Part shown: piece after piece, positions 10,501 to 15,806 of the stretch | Layout: each line of letters begins with the position of its first letter | Numbering within the stretch: the first letter of the stretch is position 1 | Source: Flavobacteriales bacterium | Lineage (GTDB): Bacteria > Bacteroidota > Bacteroidia > UBA10329 | DNA: 64,000 nt | Direction: 5' to 3' | Assembly: GCA_021741075.1 (NCBI GenBank) | Contig: JAIOYO010000010.1 | Span: forward strand, 1 to 64,000 | Made by a program: the position numbers and the translations under genes | The notes under the pieces: model-generated | What the model was told of the DNA's origin: nothing | The model's database searches: none | Seen by the model: only the letters and a program-made list of their open reading frames with translations

Positions 10501-12470
10501 CTCCAGTAGAAATTAACGGCATTGCCATTCGTTCCAACTGCACCTGCAATTACCGCGGTACCACATCCAGAAACCGTTGGTGGCCCCGCAGTATAATTCG
10601 TTCCACCAGGAGTGGGGGCTCCAGGAATAATTACCTGAGTTCCAGCTGAGGCAATGGTAGTACAACCTAAACCAGAAACAGTATTTGTTATTTGCAGCCT
10701 ATAGTAGGTCGAAGCAGCAAGAACGGGTGTTGTATATGTTGAAGCGGAATTGGTACCAGCCGCGCTACTCCATGAACTTCCGTCAGGGGATTGTTGCCAT
10801 AAATATGTATAAGACCCAGTGCCGTTTGTGATAGACGAGGTAAAGGAGACCTGATTGTTGGTGTTACAGACGGTCGGGGCGCCTGCGGGGTCCACAATTG
10901 CAATAGAAACCGAAGGGTCATTGACTACAGATAGACTCACCGCATTGCTTTGCACTTCACAACCAAGCCCATTATCGGTTAGTACCCTACGGAACTGGTA
11001 AGACCCAGAGTTATTGAGCGTAATTACAAGGGGGTTATCTGTTTGTCCGGTGTACGTGGCTTGTGCGACAGTAAGTGTGGAAACATCGAACCATGTTGCG
11101 CCCCCGTTAGTGCTATATTGCCATTTATCAGTACCTGTTAAACTCCCCGTACCACCAGAAAGTGTTGTAGCCACCGACACCGTTCCTCCGGCACAAATAG
11201 TCGAATACGTAATCGTGGGTGTAGCAGGGCTGAATGTTGGGTCTGCGACCACGGCAACTGTTGCTGAGGCACTTGCTGCGTTACACCCTTGCGCATTAGC
11301 AATAAGGAGCCTTCTGTAGTAGTATGTTCCTACTGCTGTTATACCACTAACGGTGAGAGTATTTCCACCGGTTCCAGAATAGGTCGCCCCCGTTGGAGTG
11401 TTGTTCGCAACGGTGTTCCAAGTAAAGTTGTTGTTCGAATACTCCCAGACATAAGTAAGAGTGCCAGTGCCCGCGCCAGACGGAGAAGACGTGAATGAAG
11501 CAGACCCTCCCTGACAAATAGTACCCGCATTACTAGGGGCACTTAAAACAGGGTCTGCAACCACGGTAACAACAACACCATTACTAATGGCGCTCCAACA
11601 GCCGTAAGTTGCATTGTAACTTCTAAAGTAGTGAGTTCCACCAGTAGAAACGGATACGCTGCTTCCCCCAAGAGCGGTAGACGTTCCGCTAGCATTAGTT
11701 CCTTGGTAATATATGGTTCCGCCAGCACCACCAGAAGCTGATAACGTGAGGCTACCTCCCGCACAAATTGTTCCTCCGCCTGAAGCAGTTACCGCAGCTG
11801 GAGCTCGGTTGTAAACGATAACTTGATCCGTGTTACTGCAACCACCATTACTTGCTGTGAGTGTGTACGTACTAGACGAATTCACAGCAACTCCGCTTAC
11901 GTTTGGAGCACCGGCAGACCAAGAAACACTACCAAAATTAGTAGATTCCATGAGCGAAGTGGCTCCAGTACAGGTGTTTACATCAGCTCCAGCGAATGTG
12001 GTAGGAGTTGCTATTCTGTATTGTAACACAGAAGAACCTGTGCCATTGAGCCACCCAGACCAAGCATCGCCAGGAAACCCCGCTTCATTTATACCGATAG
12101 TTGTACTTGATCCTGTGGCAGCGATTGTCTGAACGCTGGTGTTATATGTACTGCCGTTTACGCACAATGGCGAAGTAGTATTTGCGCCCCCAGCAATTGC
12201 CTCTACCGATGTAACCTGATATTGATAGGTAACGCCATTTGTGGTTGCTAGCGTTCTATATTCTCCTGGTCCTAAATTGATGGAAATCCAGCTGCATGTT
12301 GCAGCACTCGCTGCACTACCTCCTCTCTGGTTACATTGAGCATTGACATCGTTAATGTCGGTCATCAACAAAAAGGCGGACAGAAAAGACACCAATAAAA
12401 TCGTTTTTCCAAGAAACTTAGAGCCGATAGAAGTAAGGAACGACATGGATGGGAGAGTAAAGTTTATCAT
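1..12470 (-). CDS. Giant secreted repeat adhesin (SprB/Ig-like/glycine-rich), 3' end outside window
   Basis: One minus-strand frame begins at ATG 12470 (alternative ATG 12446) and stays open to the left edge, giving at least 4,156 codons. I checked the frame at about 12470, 10680, 8500, 6600, 5400, 3480 and 1-30 and it was the same each time. The N-terminus has a signal peptide (hydrophobic run ILLVSFLSAFLL, cleavage near VNAQ). Next come Cys-poor Ig/PKD-like repeats with TICAGGS-type starts, SprB-like repeats (NCNGGT, GLAAGxYxVTVTD), a beta-helix-like segment (ILMLAGTYS, TIDG), a glycine-rich block and a CCGWSIPVYRT motif. This set occurs twice and is followed by near-identical 79/80-residue repeats. 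SprB-type proteins are T9SS-exported adhesins that act at the cell surface; that role is inferred here, because the C-terminal sorting domain lies outside the window. The reverse-strand frames inside it are shadows. Confidence 0.93.
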   Translation of the reverse strand, partial: MINFTLPSMSFLTSIGSKFLGKTILLVSFLSAFLLMTDINDVNAQCNQRGGSAASAATCSWISINLGPGEYRTLATTNGVTYQYQVTSVEAIAGGANTTSPLCVNGSTYNTSVQTIAATGSSTTIGINEAGFPGDAWSGWLNGTGSSVLQYRIATPTTFAGADVNTCTGATSLMESTNFGSVSWSAGAPNVSGVAVNSSSTYTLTASNGGCSNTDQVIVYNRAPAAVTASGGGTICAGGSLTLSASGGAGGTIYYQGTNASGTSTALGGSSVSVSTGGTHYFRSYNATYGCWSAISNGVVVTVVADPVLSAPSNAGTICQGGSASFTSSPSGAGTGTLTYVWEYSNNNFTWNTVANNTPTGATYSGTGGNTLTVSGITAVGTYYYRRLLIANAQGCNAASASATVAVVADPTFSPATPTITYSTICAGGTVSVATTLSGGTGSLTGTDKWQYSTNGGATWFDVSTLTVAQATYTGQTDNPLVITLNNSGSYQFRRVLTDNGLGCEVQSNAVSLSVVNDPSVSIAIVDPAGAPTVCNTNNQVSFTSSITNGTGSYTYLWQQSPDGSSWSSAAGTNSASTYTTPVLAASTYYRLQITNTVSGLGCTTIASAGTQVIIPGAPTPGGTNYTAGPPTVSGCGTAVIAGAVGTNGNAVNFYWSPSNTSQGTQEIDTSVGTETYQIATYNTTTGCQSPSVDVISIVSPSFTFSVSDNDANCYGASNGTATISTISGTPPYSFAWTGIGSGASGTQSLPVTRTGLAAGNYTVTVTDNAGCVSTEPFTINEPDELQIVSATLSQSTSGGYNINCNGGTGSISPIISGGSGTYSFSWTGPSGFSSSSQNISGVGVIAGIYTLTVNNNPVVPGCSAVSATYTLTEPTPVQLTASVGYVCNSSGAYTSAEVTLSGSGGVSPYQYSRNSTVTYNATTSYTGIANGNVSTYRVRDANGCVHAVTPTISFPAPGTATDVCDFVYVSNTGGGPLGSKECPTDLLTAINIANTTARKRILMLAGTYSFNQTIVLESNITIDGDYQVSGGDWIKNSSLTTTLSVSPAEAGTGNSFHKIAMSAQSESGFTLRDLNIDLQGTVSGTINGFGKSVYGVYLNNCTGYNFERVYVETGAATAGLSGVNGANGGNGSPGTAGFAGSCDGAYWPWESGNQGPPGGPGGNGNGSGGTGGASSTAGTDGTTSIRSGGGGGGGGKGANEGNNSGSWGGEGGGTSGSTANTTGGGNPGSGCNSPCNPFGSWGCTGGNASNGSAGVAGANGAAGTNGGAGSYGTFWVPGTQGTNGGDGHGGKGGRGGGGGGGQGGTCVDDGTGNGGGGGGGGGQGGAGGTGGYGGGSAFGVYIVGNNANGNLMDMAFNIGAAGAGGAAGTGGIGGNGGNGGAGATYCSDEIGDGGNGGAGGKGGDGATAGAGQNGVSEYVRVASGTALASYITGIETTGSAITVNQYAGCTYSDVTLTKGSGSFAFGSMGSPSVVNDLNPTTSSTNTNGSTSPSHIYYTTTGGRDLVVGSAIYPGYIDITTNRTLPTVSIDGSTASTVEVCIGTSITIQVPTGSVGSPTPEVYEWSIVNGTTPSAPSGGTSGQTTSHTFSSAGTYYVKLRVYSVCCGWSIPVYRTVTVTTPPTGTAAFVSSSGDWNFCPGESALITVNGISNATNYNWSFPSGTTGTSPTSSNSNTVSFGSTSGQITIQPYNGCGLGASSQQSITINTVPTVGISSTPPSATICIGGSATLTAGVSGGLTPYSYAWSNGAGNVQFTSVSPTSTSSYTVTVTDNNGCVGLANQTVIVEPTSVGGVASTAQTICSGTQPANLTLSGYTGTIQWQVQTTVPPTAFTDISGATSATLTGAQMGTLTSTTLYRAVVTSGVCPSTPSNSVTVSVRENPTATISGTTTVCQYDAAPSITFTNPTPVGIVVTFNVNSGSNQFVSVAANGTSTVPVSTSSSGTFTYNLVSAVYQTSPSCSNLISGSAIVTVNPASAVTSVSGTSPICIGDNPTYSASGVVLGGGTGTWSSTATSVATVNALTGVVSGVAPGTADITYTVSGGCGSASALQEVQVYPTAVVGSVTGLSPLCVLGTDTFVVAGVDSGGTGIGSWVSSNPAIATVNAAGVVTGISAGTVNIIFQVTGGCGGTASAQQSVTIDPNTTTAPTGITQSPSTLCNGGAFTLTATGGTVGASVYEWGTGSVGTNVIAGETSVSLAVAGITADTQFWVRRIGTASCPITTSAATITVSVDQSLSITGEGTILCIPPSGTTLTATFSGGVAPCGLQWQSSITSATTGFSNIAAATASTYTTGAVAVNTWIRCVRTCSGGCPAAVSDAVELNPIAPPTVSNTNIIGCGAASITPAVGAGGTTMIFYGPNSTTDSLTTGTSYTTFAVGGPNTYYVSSYNDITGCESSQLAVTVTVTQAYSLAISTSNYNGFGVSCAFDNDGSATATLGGSPAPVNPVTYAWSNFTTNTVSASTNTITNLVAGYYAVLTSDAAGCVATDTVEVTSPDQLSASLTPSDFSGWNISCNGSTDGSISAATTGGAGGYSYAWSPSGGSLATATGLAAGLYSVTVTDANSCSVNVTQNMTQPDVLSFSYSVGFVCSGSTYTAATISANPSGGSSGTYQYRLGAGSWQSSNVLTGITTNGTYLVSVRDAITNSCITSQNVNVTFPAPGTVLDACEFIYVSPSGDPTGTLGQKDCPVTLIQAISIYGTDPTRNHILMLAGTYSYSQKITVPSGLTIDGRYVQSGDDWIKNSSVTTDITLTPAVETAVVSTETVGHYIGVHINGDNVALRDLNINVHPSGVSGATNGNGRSIYGIYNNGNVALNISRCEVSTGSASNGANGAAVTPASGGGGSGGSGGSNGTAVTVGCSLTGTNGGAGTTGGIGTSAGGAGGTGGLACTTVCSGCNSGGCSGANGSDGANGINGTGFSVGNQPIAALGLQSFFVPQSGEDGGAGSGGGGGGRGGDGARGNCCSGTYDDTQLRGGLGGAGGAGGAGGNGGGAGGASIALYSFGGGGSITDCILNGGAAGNGGTGSNGATGINGSGGFTFNVTPAGCDGKGGDGGDGGNGGNGGRGQDGADGISQGMLLLNGAAFGQTGSTVPNNGTITANWFKGCRNSQVLLTKTAVANWSGIGVDPQFVNDIDASTSSYSISDNSIAVYFSSSAAAEGKDISLVGTTLNDFIEIKGDRIEVLLPTTINEVLDPCADDPISLGTTGLNSSNIDEWSWQISLASAPTVAVYSSTSSSPGSVPPPSGGWIVGETYLIKLTVKEVCCGWSIPVYRTFEVSDQLPAASPITASPTGVVCAGSTVSYSVPAIVDATSYNWTVTGGGTIQSGQGTTTISVLWGPATIGASVSVYPSNGCAASNGPVTTSTFNINSPPTVSIIEQNSDPLTFCLPGSVTLQASSTSGGGSGNGLYTYVWSGAGTGTTQTLPFTPSTYNTFNFNVVVTEGGSGCSTSASTSVTTQEAPSVEAGTSANTCESATPSDIQLTGSSISGSATTGTWTITSGSGSLTDVTTLINMAGVATNAPSDVYFTPAVNFDGVVTLTLTSDAPIGCTAGTDTRTITVHEAPTIAYTSGGQSQTICFGQPIVNTVFTFGGSATSAVVTNLPSGLSTSISGNQITVSGSPAVTGTYTITTSGQNVACSAASITGTVTVNSLPTPTISYAGSPYCATGTAAVTLTGTSGGTFSSTGGLSINSGTGEINLASSTPATYTVTYAVTDGNGCSNTTTTSVTINALPTATISYAGSPYCATGTAAVTLTGTSGGTFSSTAGLSINATSGEINLASSTPATYTVTYAVTDGNGCSNSTTTSVTINALPTATISYAGSPYCATGTAAVTLTGTSGGTFSSTAGLSINATSGEINLASSTPATYTVTYAFSSGGCSNTTTTSVTINALPTATISYAGSPYCATGTAAVTLTGTSGGTFSSTGGLSINSGTGEINLASSTPATYTVTYAVTDGNGCSNSTTTSVTINALPTATISYAGSPYCATGTAAVTLTGTSGGTFSSTAGLSINSGTGEINLASSTPATYTVTYAFSSGGCSNTTTTSVTINALPTATISYAGSPYCATGTAAVTLTGTSGGTFSSTAGLSINSGTGEINLVSSTPATYTVTYAFSSGGCSNTTTTSVTINALPTATISYAGSPYCATGTAAVTLTGTSGGT
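2655..5500 (-). repeat. Module B of the giant protein (diverged copy of module A)
   Basis: Reading N to C from about 5500: an APPTVSN start, two SprB-like repeats (about 5270-4760), PGTVLDACEFIYVS near 4490, the beta-helix-like ILMLAGTYS/LTIDG/DWIKNSS segment (about 4360-4240), a glycine-rich block (about 4010-3280) and a CCGWSIPVYRT motif near 2660-2690. The same elements in the same order make up module A, offset by about 5.0-5.1 kb. At the protein level the copies are clearly related; at the DNA level they are diverged. Confidence 0.85.
7620..10600 (-). repeat. Module A of the giant protein (N-proximal copy)
   Basis: The element order matches module B: GPPTVSGCG near 10580, SprB-like repeats (about 10370-9850), PGTATDVCDFVYVS near 9590, the beta-helix-like ILMLAGTYS/ITIDG/DWIKNSS segment (about 9480-9360), a glycine-rich block (about 9120-8240) and VCCGWSIPVYRT at about 7625-7665. 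Its glycine block is longer than that of module B and includes an uninterrupted run of about ten Gly codons around 8502-8531. An ancient internal duplication of about 5 kb explains both copies. Confidence 0.85.
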
Positions 12471-12824
12471 AAGCTAAAAATCAATATAGGACTAGACCTT
12501 TTATATTGGTTGTTGGAATAAAAGCAAATGCAGCCATAACACCGACCTAAAGCAATTTTTTTAATTACACTTAGGCGACATAGCCCCATCTACTCAACGA
12601 TAAAGATAAATGAAAACCCCACTTCTCTCAAAATAATACAGACAAACTTCAAGCAGTATTTATTTTCCGCGGTTTTCAATCCGCCAATAACACAGAAAAA
12701 ACCAACGTAGTAGATAGGCTCAGTATTTAATTTTTAGGAACCTAAAATTAACTGTTAATTTCTTGTTCGTAACTTGAGCGCAAGCCAAACAATCACAGTG
12801 TCATACATAATCTGTAAAGCAAAA
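12471..12824. other. Intergenic region upstream of the giant gene
   Basis: This is 354 bp of AT-rich sequence between the giant gene start and the phasin terminator. It must hold the promoter of the giant gene, but I find no convincing TTG-N19-TAnnTTTG pair. The nearest match is a TATATTGA box about 18 nt upstream of the ATG, with two mismatches. I see no RNA gene, repeat or small reading frame that I can support. Confidence 0.5.
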
Positions 12825-12850
12825 AACGTCCGAACAAGTGTTCGGACGTT
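12821..12850 (-). terminator. Rho-independent terminator of the phasin-like gene
   Basis: A perfect 11-bp inverted repeat (AACGTCCGAAC, loop AAGT, GTTCGGACGTT) spans 12825-12850. On the minus strand it is followed by a run of T residues. It lies 45 nt past the stop of the phasin-like gene. Confidence 0.9.
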
Positions 12851-12894
12851 CATAATTATTAGGCATTTGAGCCTACGAAACTGAAATTGTTGAC

Positions 12895-13227
12895 CTAAAT
12901 AGTTTCGGCAGCTTTAGGAGTTGCCTTTGCAGAAACCTTTCCAATTTTACTTTCCAAATCAGCAACTTTCGATTTAAGATTTGCAAGAATTTCTTCTTCC
13001 GTCTTTTTAACGATGCCAACTTTTTCTTTGATTTCGTGGTATTTGGCCTCGAATTCTTCTTTGCGAGCCTCTGTCTTTTCGAAAAGTTCATCTACCAGTT
13101 TCTTTCCTTCTACATCAGAGATTTTACCTTTTGCTATAAGGTCTTTTACAGACTCTTCGAACTTTGTAGATACTTCTGCAGCTAGATCAACACCAGCGTA
13201 AAGGAATTTTTTGAATGCGTCTTCCAT
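12895..13227 (-). CDS. Phasin-family-like small helical protein
   Basis: This 110-residue protein starts at MEDAFKKFLYAG. I chose this ATG over the longer frame beginning at 13281 because the extra N-terminus is unlike a protein start and the sequence before this ATG is an A/T-rich leader typical of Bacteroidota. The protein is almost wholly predicted helix: an amphipathic N-terminal helix (FKKFLYAGVDLAAE), then a long Lys/Glu-rich coiled coil (residues about 20-95) and an Ala/Lys/Pro tail (KATPKAAE). Phasins coat polyhydroxyalkanoate granules, but small proteins of this type in Bacteroidota are often annotated as phasin-family without evidence of granules, and a stress or chaperone-like role is possible. 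It is monocistronic, with its own terminator. Confidence 0.7.
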   Translation of the reverse strand: MEDAFKKFLYAGVDLAAEVSTKFEESVKDLIAKGKISDVEGKKLVDELFEKTEARKEEFEAKYHEIKEKVGIVKKTEEEILANLKSKVADLESKIGKVSAKATPKAAETI

Positions 13228-13290
13228 AATAATTGTTTTTAGTTGTTTGTGATTTAATGTTTGACGGTGGGCACTAGGCAATTACCGTGC

Positions 13291-13397
13291 TTGGCAGTGT
13301 GCCAATGCAGCTTTGAGAAAACAACAAACCTCTGAAAGCCCTGTCAATAAACGGATGTATGCATAATTGTTGTTGTTTGGCACAGGAAAATGCCAAA
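13291..13397. promoter_or_regulatory. Paired TTGGCA/TGCCAA inverted repeats in the divergent intergenic region
   Basis: Two inverted repeats lie between the phasin-like gene and the aminopeptidase gene: TTGGCA-3-TGCCAA at 13291-13305 and TTTGGCA-8-TGCCAAA at 13376-13397. The first resembles a sigma-54 -24 box (TTGGCAC on the minus strand), but the GC of the -12 box is one base too far away. A further GACA/TGTC-type dyad sits near 13408-13423. They could be operators for either gene. Confidence 0.4.
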
Positions 13398-13503
13398 ACG
13401 AAGGATTACTGACATGGCTGACAGGAAGTGCCCAAGACCAAGAATTTCGGGTCTTGATGTCACGTATGTCATGTTTTTCGTTCTTTGATGCAAACTCACA
13501 GTC

Positions 13504-14508
13504 ATGAACCATTACGACAAACTTCGAGAATTGGTGGAAATCGATTCACCTACAGGATTCACATCAAACGCCTGCGCCTACGTCTTCAATTATTTCAAAT
13601 CGTTGGGATACAATCCTGAATACACAAATAAAGGAGCAGTGAAGTGTGCGCTTGGCGAAAAACCAACCTTGGCCATGGCCGCTCATGTTGATACGCTCGG
13701 GGCAATCGTAAGCGGTATTCAGAAAGATGGACATTTGAAATTCTCTCTTTTGGGTGGATTGTCTCTCAATGGGTTTGAAGGCGAGTATTGCCGCATTCAT
13801 ACCCACAACGCCAAGGTTTATTCTGGAACGCTGCTTTTAAAAGACCCTTCCGTTCATTCCAACAAAGACACGAATACGAAACAGCGGTCATTAGAAAACA
13901 TGTTCATCCGTTTGGATGAGGAGGTTTCTACCGATGATGACACTAAGAAACTAGGAATTGGAAACGGAGACATCATCGCTTTCGACACCAAGTATCAAGA
14001 ATTACCGAGTGGTTATATCAAAAGCCGATTTATGGACAATAAAGCGGGATGCTTTGTTTTGATGGAAGTGGCGAGACAACTCAAAGAGGCGGGAAAATCA
14101 GCTCCAGTTGAGTTGTTTTTCAGCAATTACGAAGAAGTTGGACATGGTGGAACTTGTGGATACGCACCGACAATACAAGAACTTTTAGTAATTGATATGG
14201 GCGTGCTTGGAGATGCCTGCGATGGCTCTGAAACGGCTTGCTCCATCTGTGCCAAAGACAGCAGCGGACCCTACGATTATAATTTCCGTAAGAAATTGGT
14301 TGACCTAGCCGAGAAGAACAAGATTCCCTTTGTGGTCGATATTTATCCATACTATGGTTCAGATGGTTCTGCCGCTTTGCGTGCAGGAAACGACTTCAGA
14401 GTAGGACTTATTGGCCCAGGCGTTGCCGCTTCTCACGGCATGGAACGCACACACAAGAAAGGCGTGGAGGCTACTATTGAGTTGTGTTTGGCATATATTT
14501 CGGCTTGA
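13504..14508 (+). CDS. M42-family metallo-aminopeptidase
   Basis: This 334-residue cytoplasmic protein is close to the usual M42 length. M42 enzymes (glutamyl or leucyl aminopeptidase, FrvX/PepA-like) remove N-terminal residues from peptides using a dinuclear metal centre and form large tetrahedral complexes. The expected ligands are visible: H61 and D63 in AAHVDT, D178 in MDNKAG, the E210-E211 pair in NYEEVGHGG, and a C-terminal His in ASHGMERTH (H311 or H317). The substrate preference cannot be read from sequence. The gene stands alone, divergent from the phasin-like gene across 276 bp, and no terminator is visible after it. Confidence 0.9.
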   Translation: MNHYDKLRELVEIDSPTGFTSNACAYVFNYFKSLGYNPEYTNKGAVKCALGEKPTLAMAAHVDTLGAIVSGIQKDGHLKFSLLGGLSLNGFEGEYCRIHTHNAKVYSGTLLLKDPSVHSNKDTNTKQRSLENMFIRLDEEVSTDDDTKKLGIGNGDIIAFDTKYQELPSGYIKSRFMDNKAGCFVLMEVARQLKEAGKSAPVELFFSNYEEVGHGGTCGYAPTIQELLVIDMGVLGDACDGSETACSICAKDSSGPYDYNFRKKLVDLAEKNKIPFVVDIYPYYGSDGSAALRAGNDFRVGLIGPGVAASHGMERTHKKGVEATIELCLAYISA

Positions 14509-14594
14509 TTACTTCCCAACATTGCAGTTACTTTAATGTATTACGATGTGCCATGCGAATGAACGATAAGCCCACTAATAGCAAACCATCTCCT

Positions 14595-14602
14595 TACATT
14601 TG
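14595..14602 (+). promoter_or_regulatory. -7 box (TACATTTG) of holB-like gene, possibly leaderless
   Basis: A perfect TAnnTTTG box ends only 4 nt before the ATG at 14607, so transcription would start at or next to the start codon. No TTG is found at the expected -33 distance. Confidence 0.4.
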
Positions 14603-14606
14603 ACCC

Positions 14607-15746
14607 ATGCTGTTTTCTCAGGTTGTAGGTCAGTCGGAATTGAAGAAAAAGCTGCGTGATTCGGTTACCAATGGCCGGGTGGCGCATGCGCAAATGCTTG
14701 TTGGACCCGTTGGTGCGGGTTCGCTGCCCATAGCCCTGGCATTTGCGCAGTACCTAGCCTGCACAGACAGAAATGAAAGCGATTCCTGCGGAAAATGCGC
14801 TTCATGCGTTCGCTATGCCAAGCTGGAGCACCCCGACCTGCAACTGATATTTCCCAAGAACAAGACTGCCAAGGTTGACCACAAGAACTTTTCGAGCAAG
14901 GACTTTCTGCCCGATTGGCGAAAGGCCATTCTTGCCAACCCTTACCTAAGCCTGAACGATTGGCTCAAGGGTTTGGGAATTGACAACAAGCAGGGCTCCA
15001 TCAACGTGGACGATAGCCGCGAGGTGTTGCAGAACTTGAGTTACAAAGCCTACGAAGCCGATTACCGCGTGGTGCTCATTTGGTTGGCGGAACACTTGAA
15101 TGCTTCGGCTGCGAATAAGCTGCTAAAAATATTGGAGGAACCGCCCGAAAGAACCGTTTTCCTCTTGGTGGCCGAAAGCACGGAAAACATGCTTCAGACC
15201 ATTCTTTCGCGGGTGCAGATGCACCGTTTGGGCCGACTGAGCGAAAAGGAGATATCCGCCTCGCTTTCCTCGGCCTCCGATGATGTGGAGCAAATGGAAA
15301 AGCTGGCGCATCTGGCCGATGGCGACCTCAACTTGGCCCGACATCTGCTGGACGATCAGGCCACCATCAGCGCGTCCATCAATTTCTTTATCCGCTGGAT
15401 GCGGGCCTGTTTCGTGCTCAATCTGGAGATACTGCAGGAACTTACAGAAGAGTTCAACTCGCTGGGACGCGAGCAGCAGAAGGCGCTCCTCGCCCAATCA
15501 GAGACCATACTCCGCAAGGTGCTCATGTACCGTACATTGCCGGATACCAAGGACAAGCTCCTGAAGGAGGAACTTGATTTTGTTCACAAGTTCTCGCGCT
15601 TCATAGAAATAGAGAACACTGCCATCATGCTGGAGGCGCTGAACGAGGCCCATTACCACATCGAGCGCAATGCCAACGCCCGCATCACCTTCACCGACCT
15701 CTCGTTTCAGATGTCGGATGGGCTGATGAGTCAGGCGATGAACTAA
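14607..15746 (+). CDS. holB: DNA polymerase III clamp-loader subunit delta'
   Basis: This 379-residue AAA-type protein resembles delta', the clamp-loader subunit that helps load the sliding clamp in the replisome. The N-terminal VGQSELKK and AHAQMLVGP segments are typical of the family. Four cysteines (C52, C61, C64, C67) form the zinc module of delta'/gamma subunits. The P-loop position reads GPVGAGSLP (residues 33-41) and lacks the Lys and Ser/Thr needed for nucleotide binding, which fits delta' rather than gamma/tau. The LSRVQMHRL segment stands where SRC-containing subunits have the arginine finger, and the Cys is absent. The codon use is richer in GC than the neighbouring genes. Confidence 0.88.
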   Translation: MLFSQVVGQSELKKKLRDSVTNGRVAHAQMLVGPVGAGSLPIALAFAQYLACTDRNESDSCGKCASCVRYAKLEHPDLQLIFPKNKTAKVDHKNFSSKDFLPDWRKAILANPYLSLNDWLKGLGIDNKQGSINVDDSREVLQNLSYKAYEADYRVVLIWLAEHLNASAANKLLKILEEPPERTVFLLVAESTENMLQTILSRVQMHRLGRLSEKEISASLSSASDDVEQMEKLAHLADGDLNLARHLLDDQATISASINFFIRWMRACFVLNLEILQELTEEFNSLGREQQKALLAQSETILRKVLMYRTLPDTKDKLLKEELDFVHKFSRFIEIENTAIMLEALNEAHYHIERNANARITFTDLSFQMSDGLMSQAMN

Positions 15747-15771
15747 TTGATGGCTGCGCCATCGAAACAAT

Positions 15772-15779
15772 TAAATTTG
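15772..15779 (+). promoter_or_regulatory. Candidate -7 box (TAAATTTG) of the ricT operon
   Basis: A perfect TAnnTTTG box lies 27 nt before the ricT ATG. A TTG at 15747-15749 is 22 nt upstream, slightly beyond the usual spacing of about 19. It may drive the long ricT-gldH-PBP1A run. Confidence 0.45.
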
Positions 15780-15806
15780 CCTTCTTAGTCAAAAAGCAAG
15801 ACACAG

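Noticed and set aside
1..12470. Multiple separate adhesin genes instead of one
   Set aside because: Frame checks at seven places give the same phase, and no stop was met in the stretches translated, so one long gene fits best.
13291..13305. Sigma-54 promoter for the phasin-like gene
   Set aside because: The TTGGCAC box is good, but the GC of the -12 element is one base further away than the strict spacing allows. I kept the site only as an inverted repeat.
14607..15746. holB-like gene as a broken gamma/tau (dnaX) copy
   Set aside because: The lost P-loop Lys is normal for delta' subunits, and the zinc module and length are intact.
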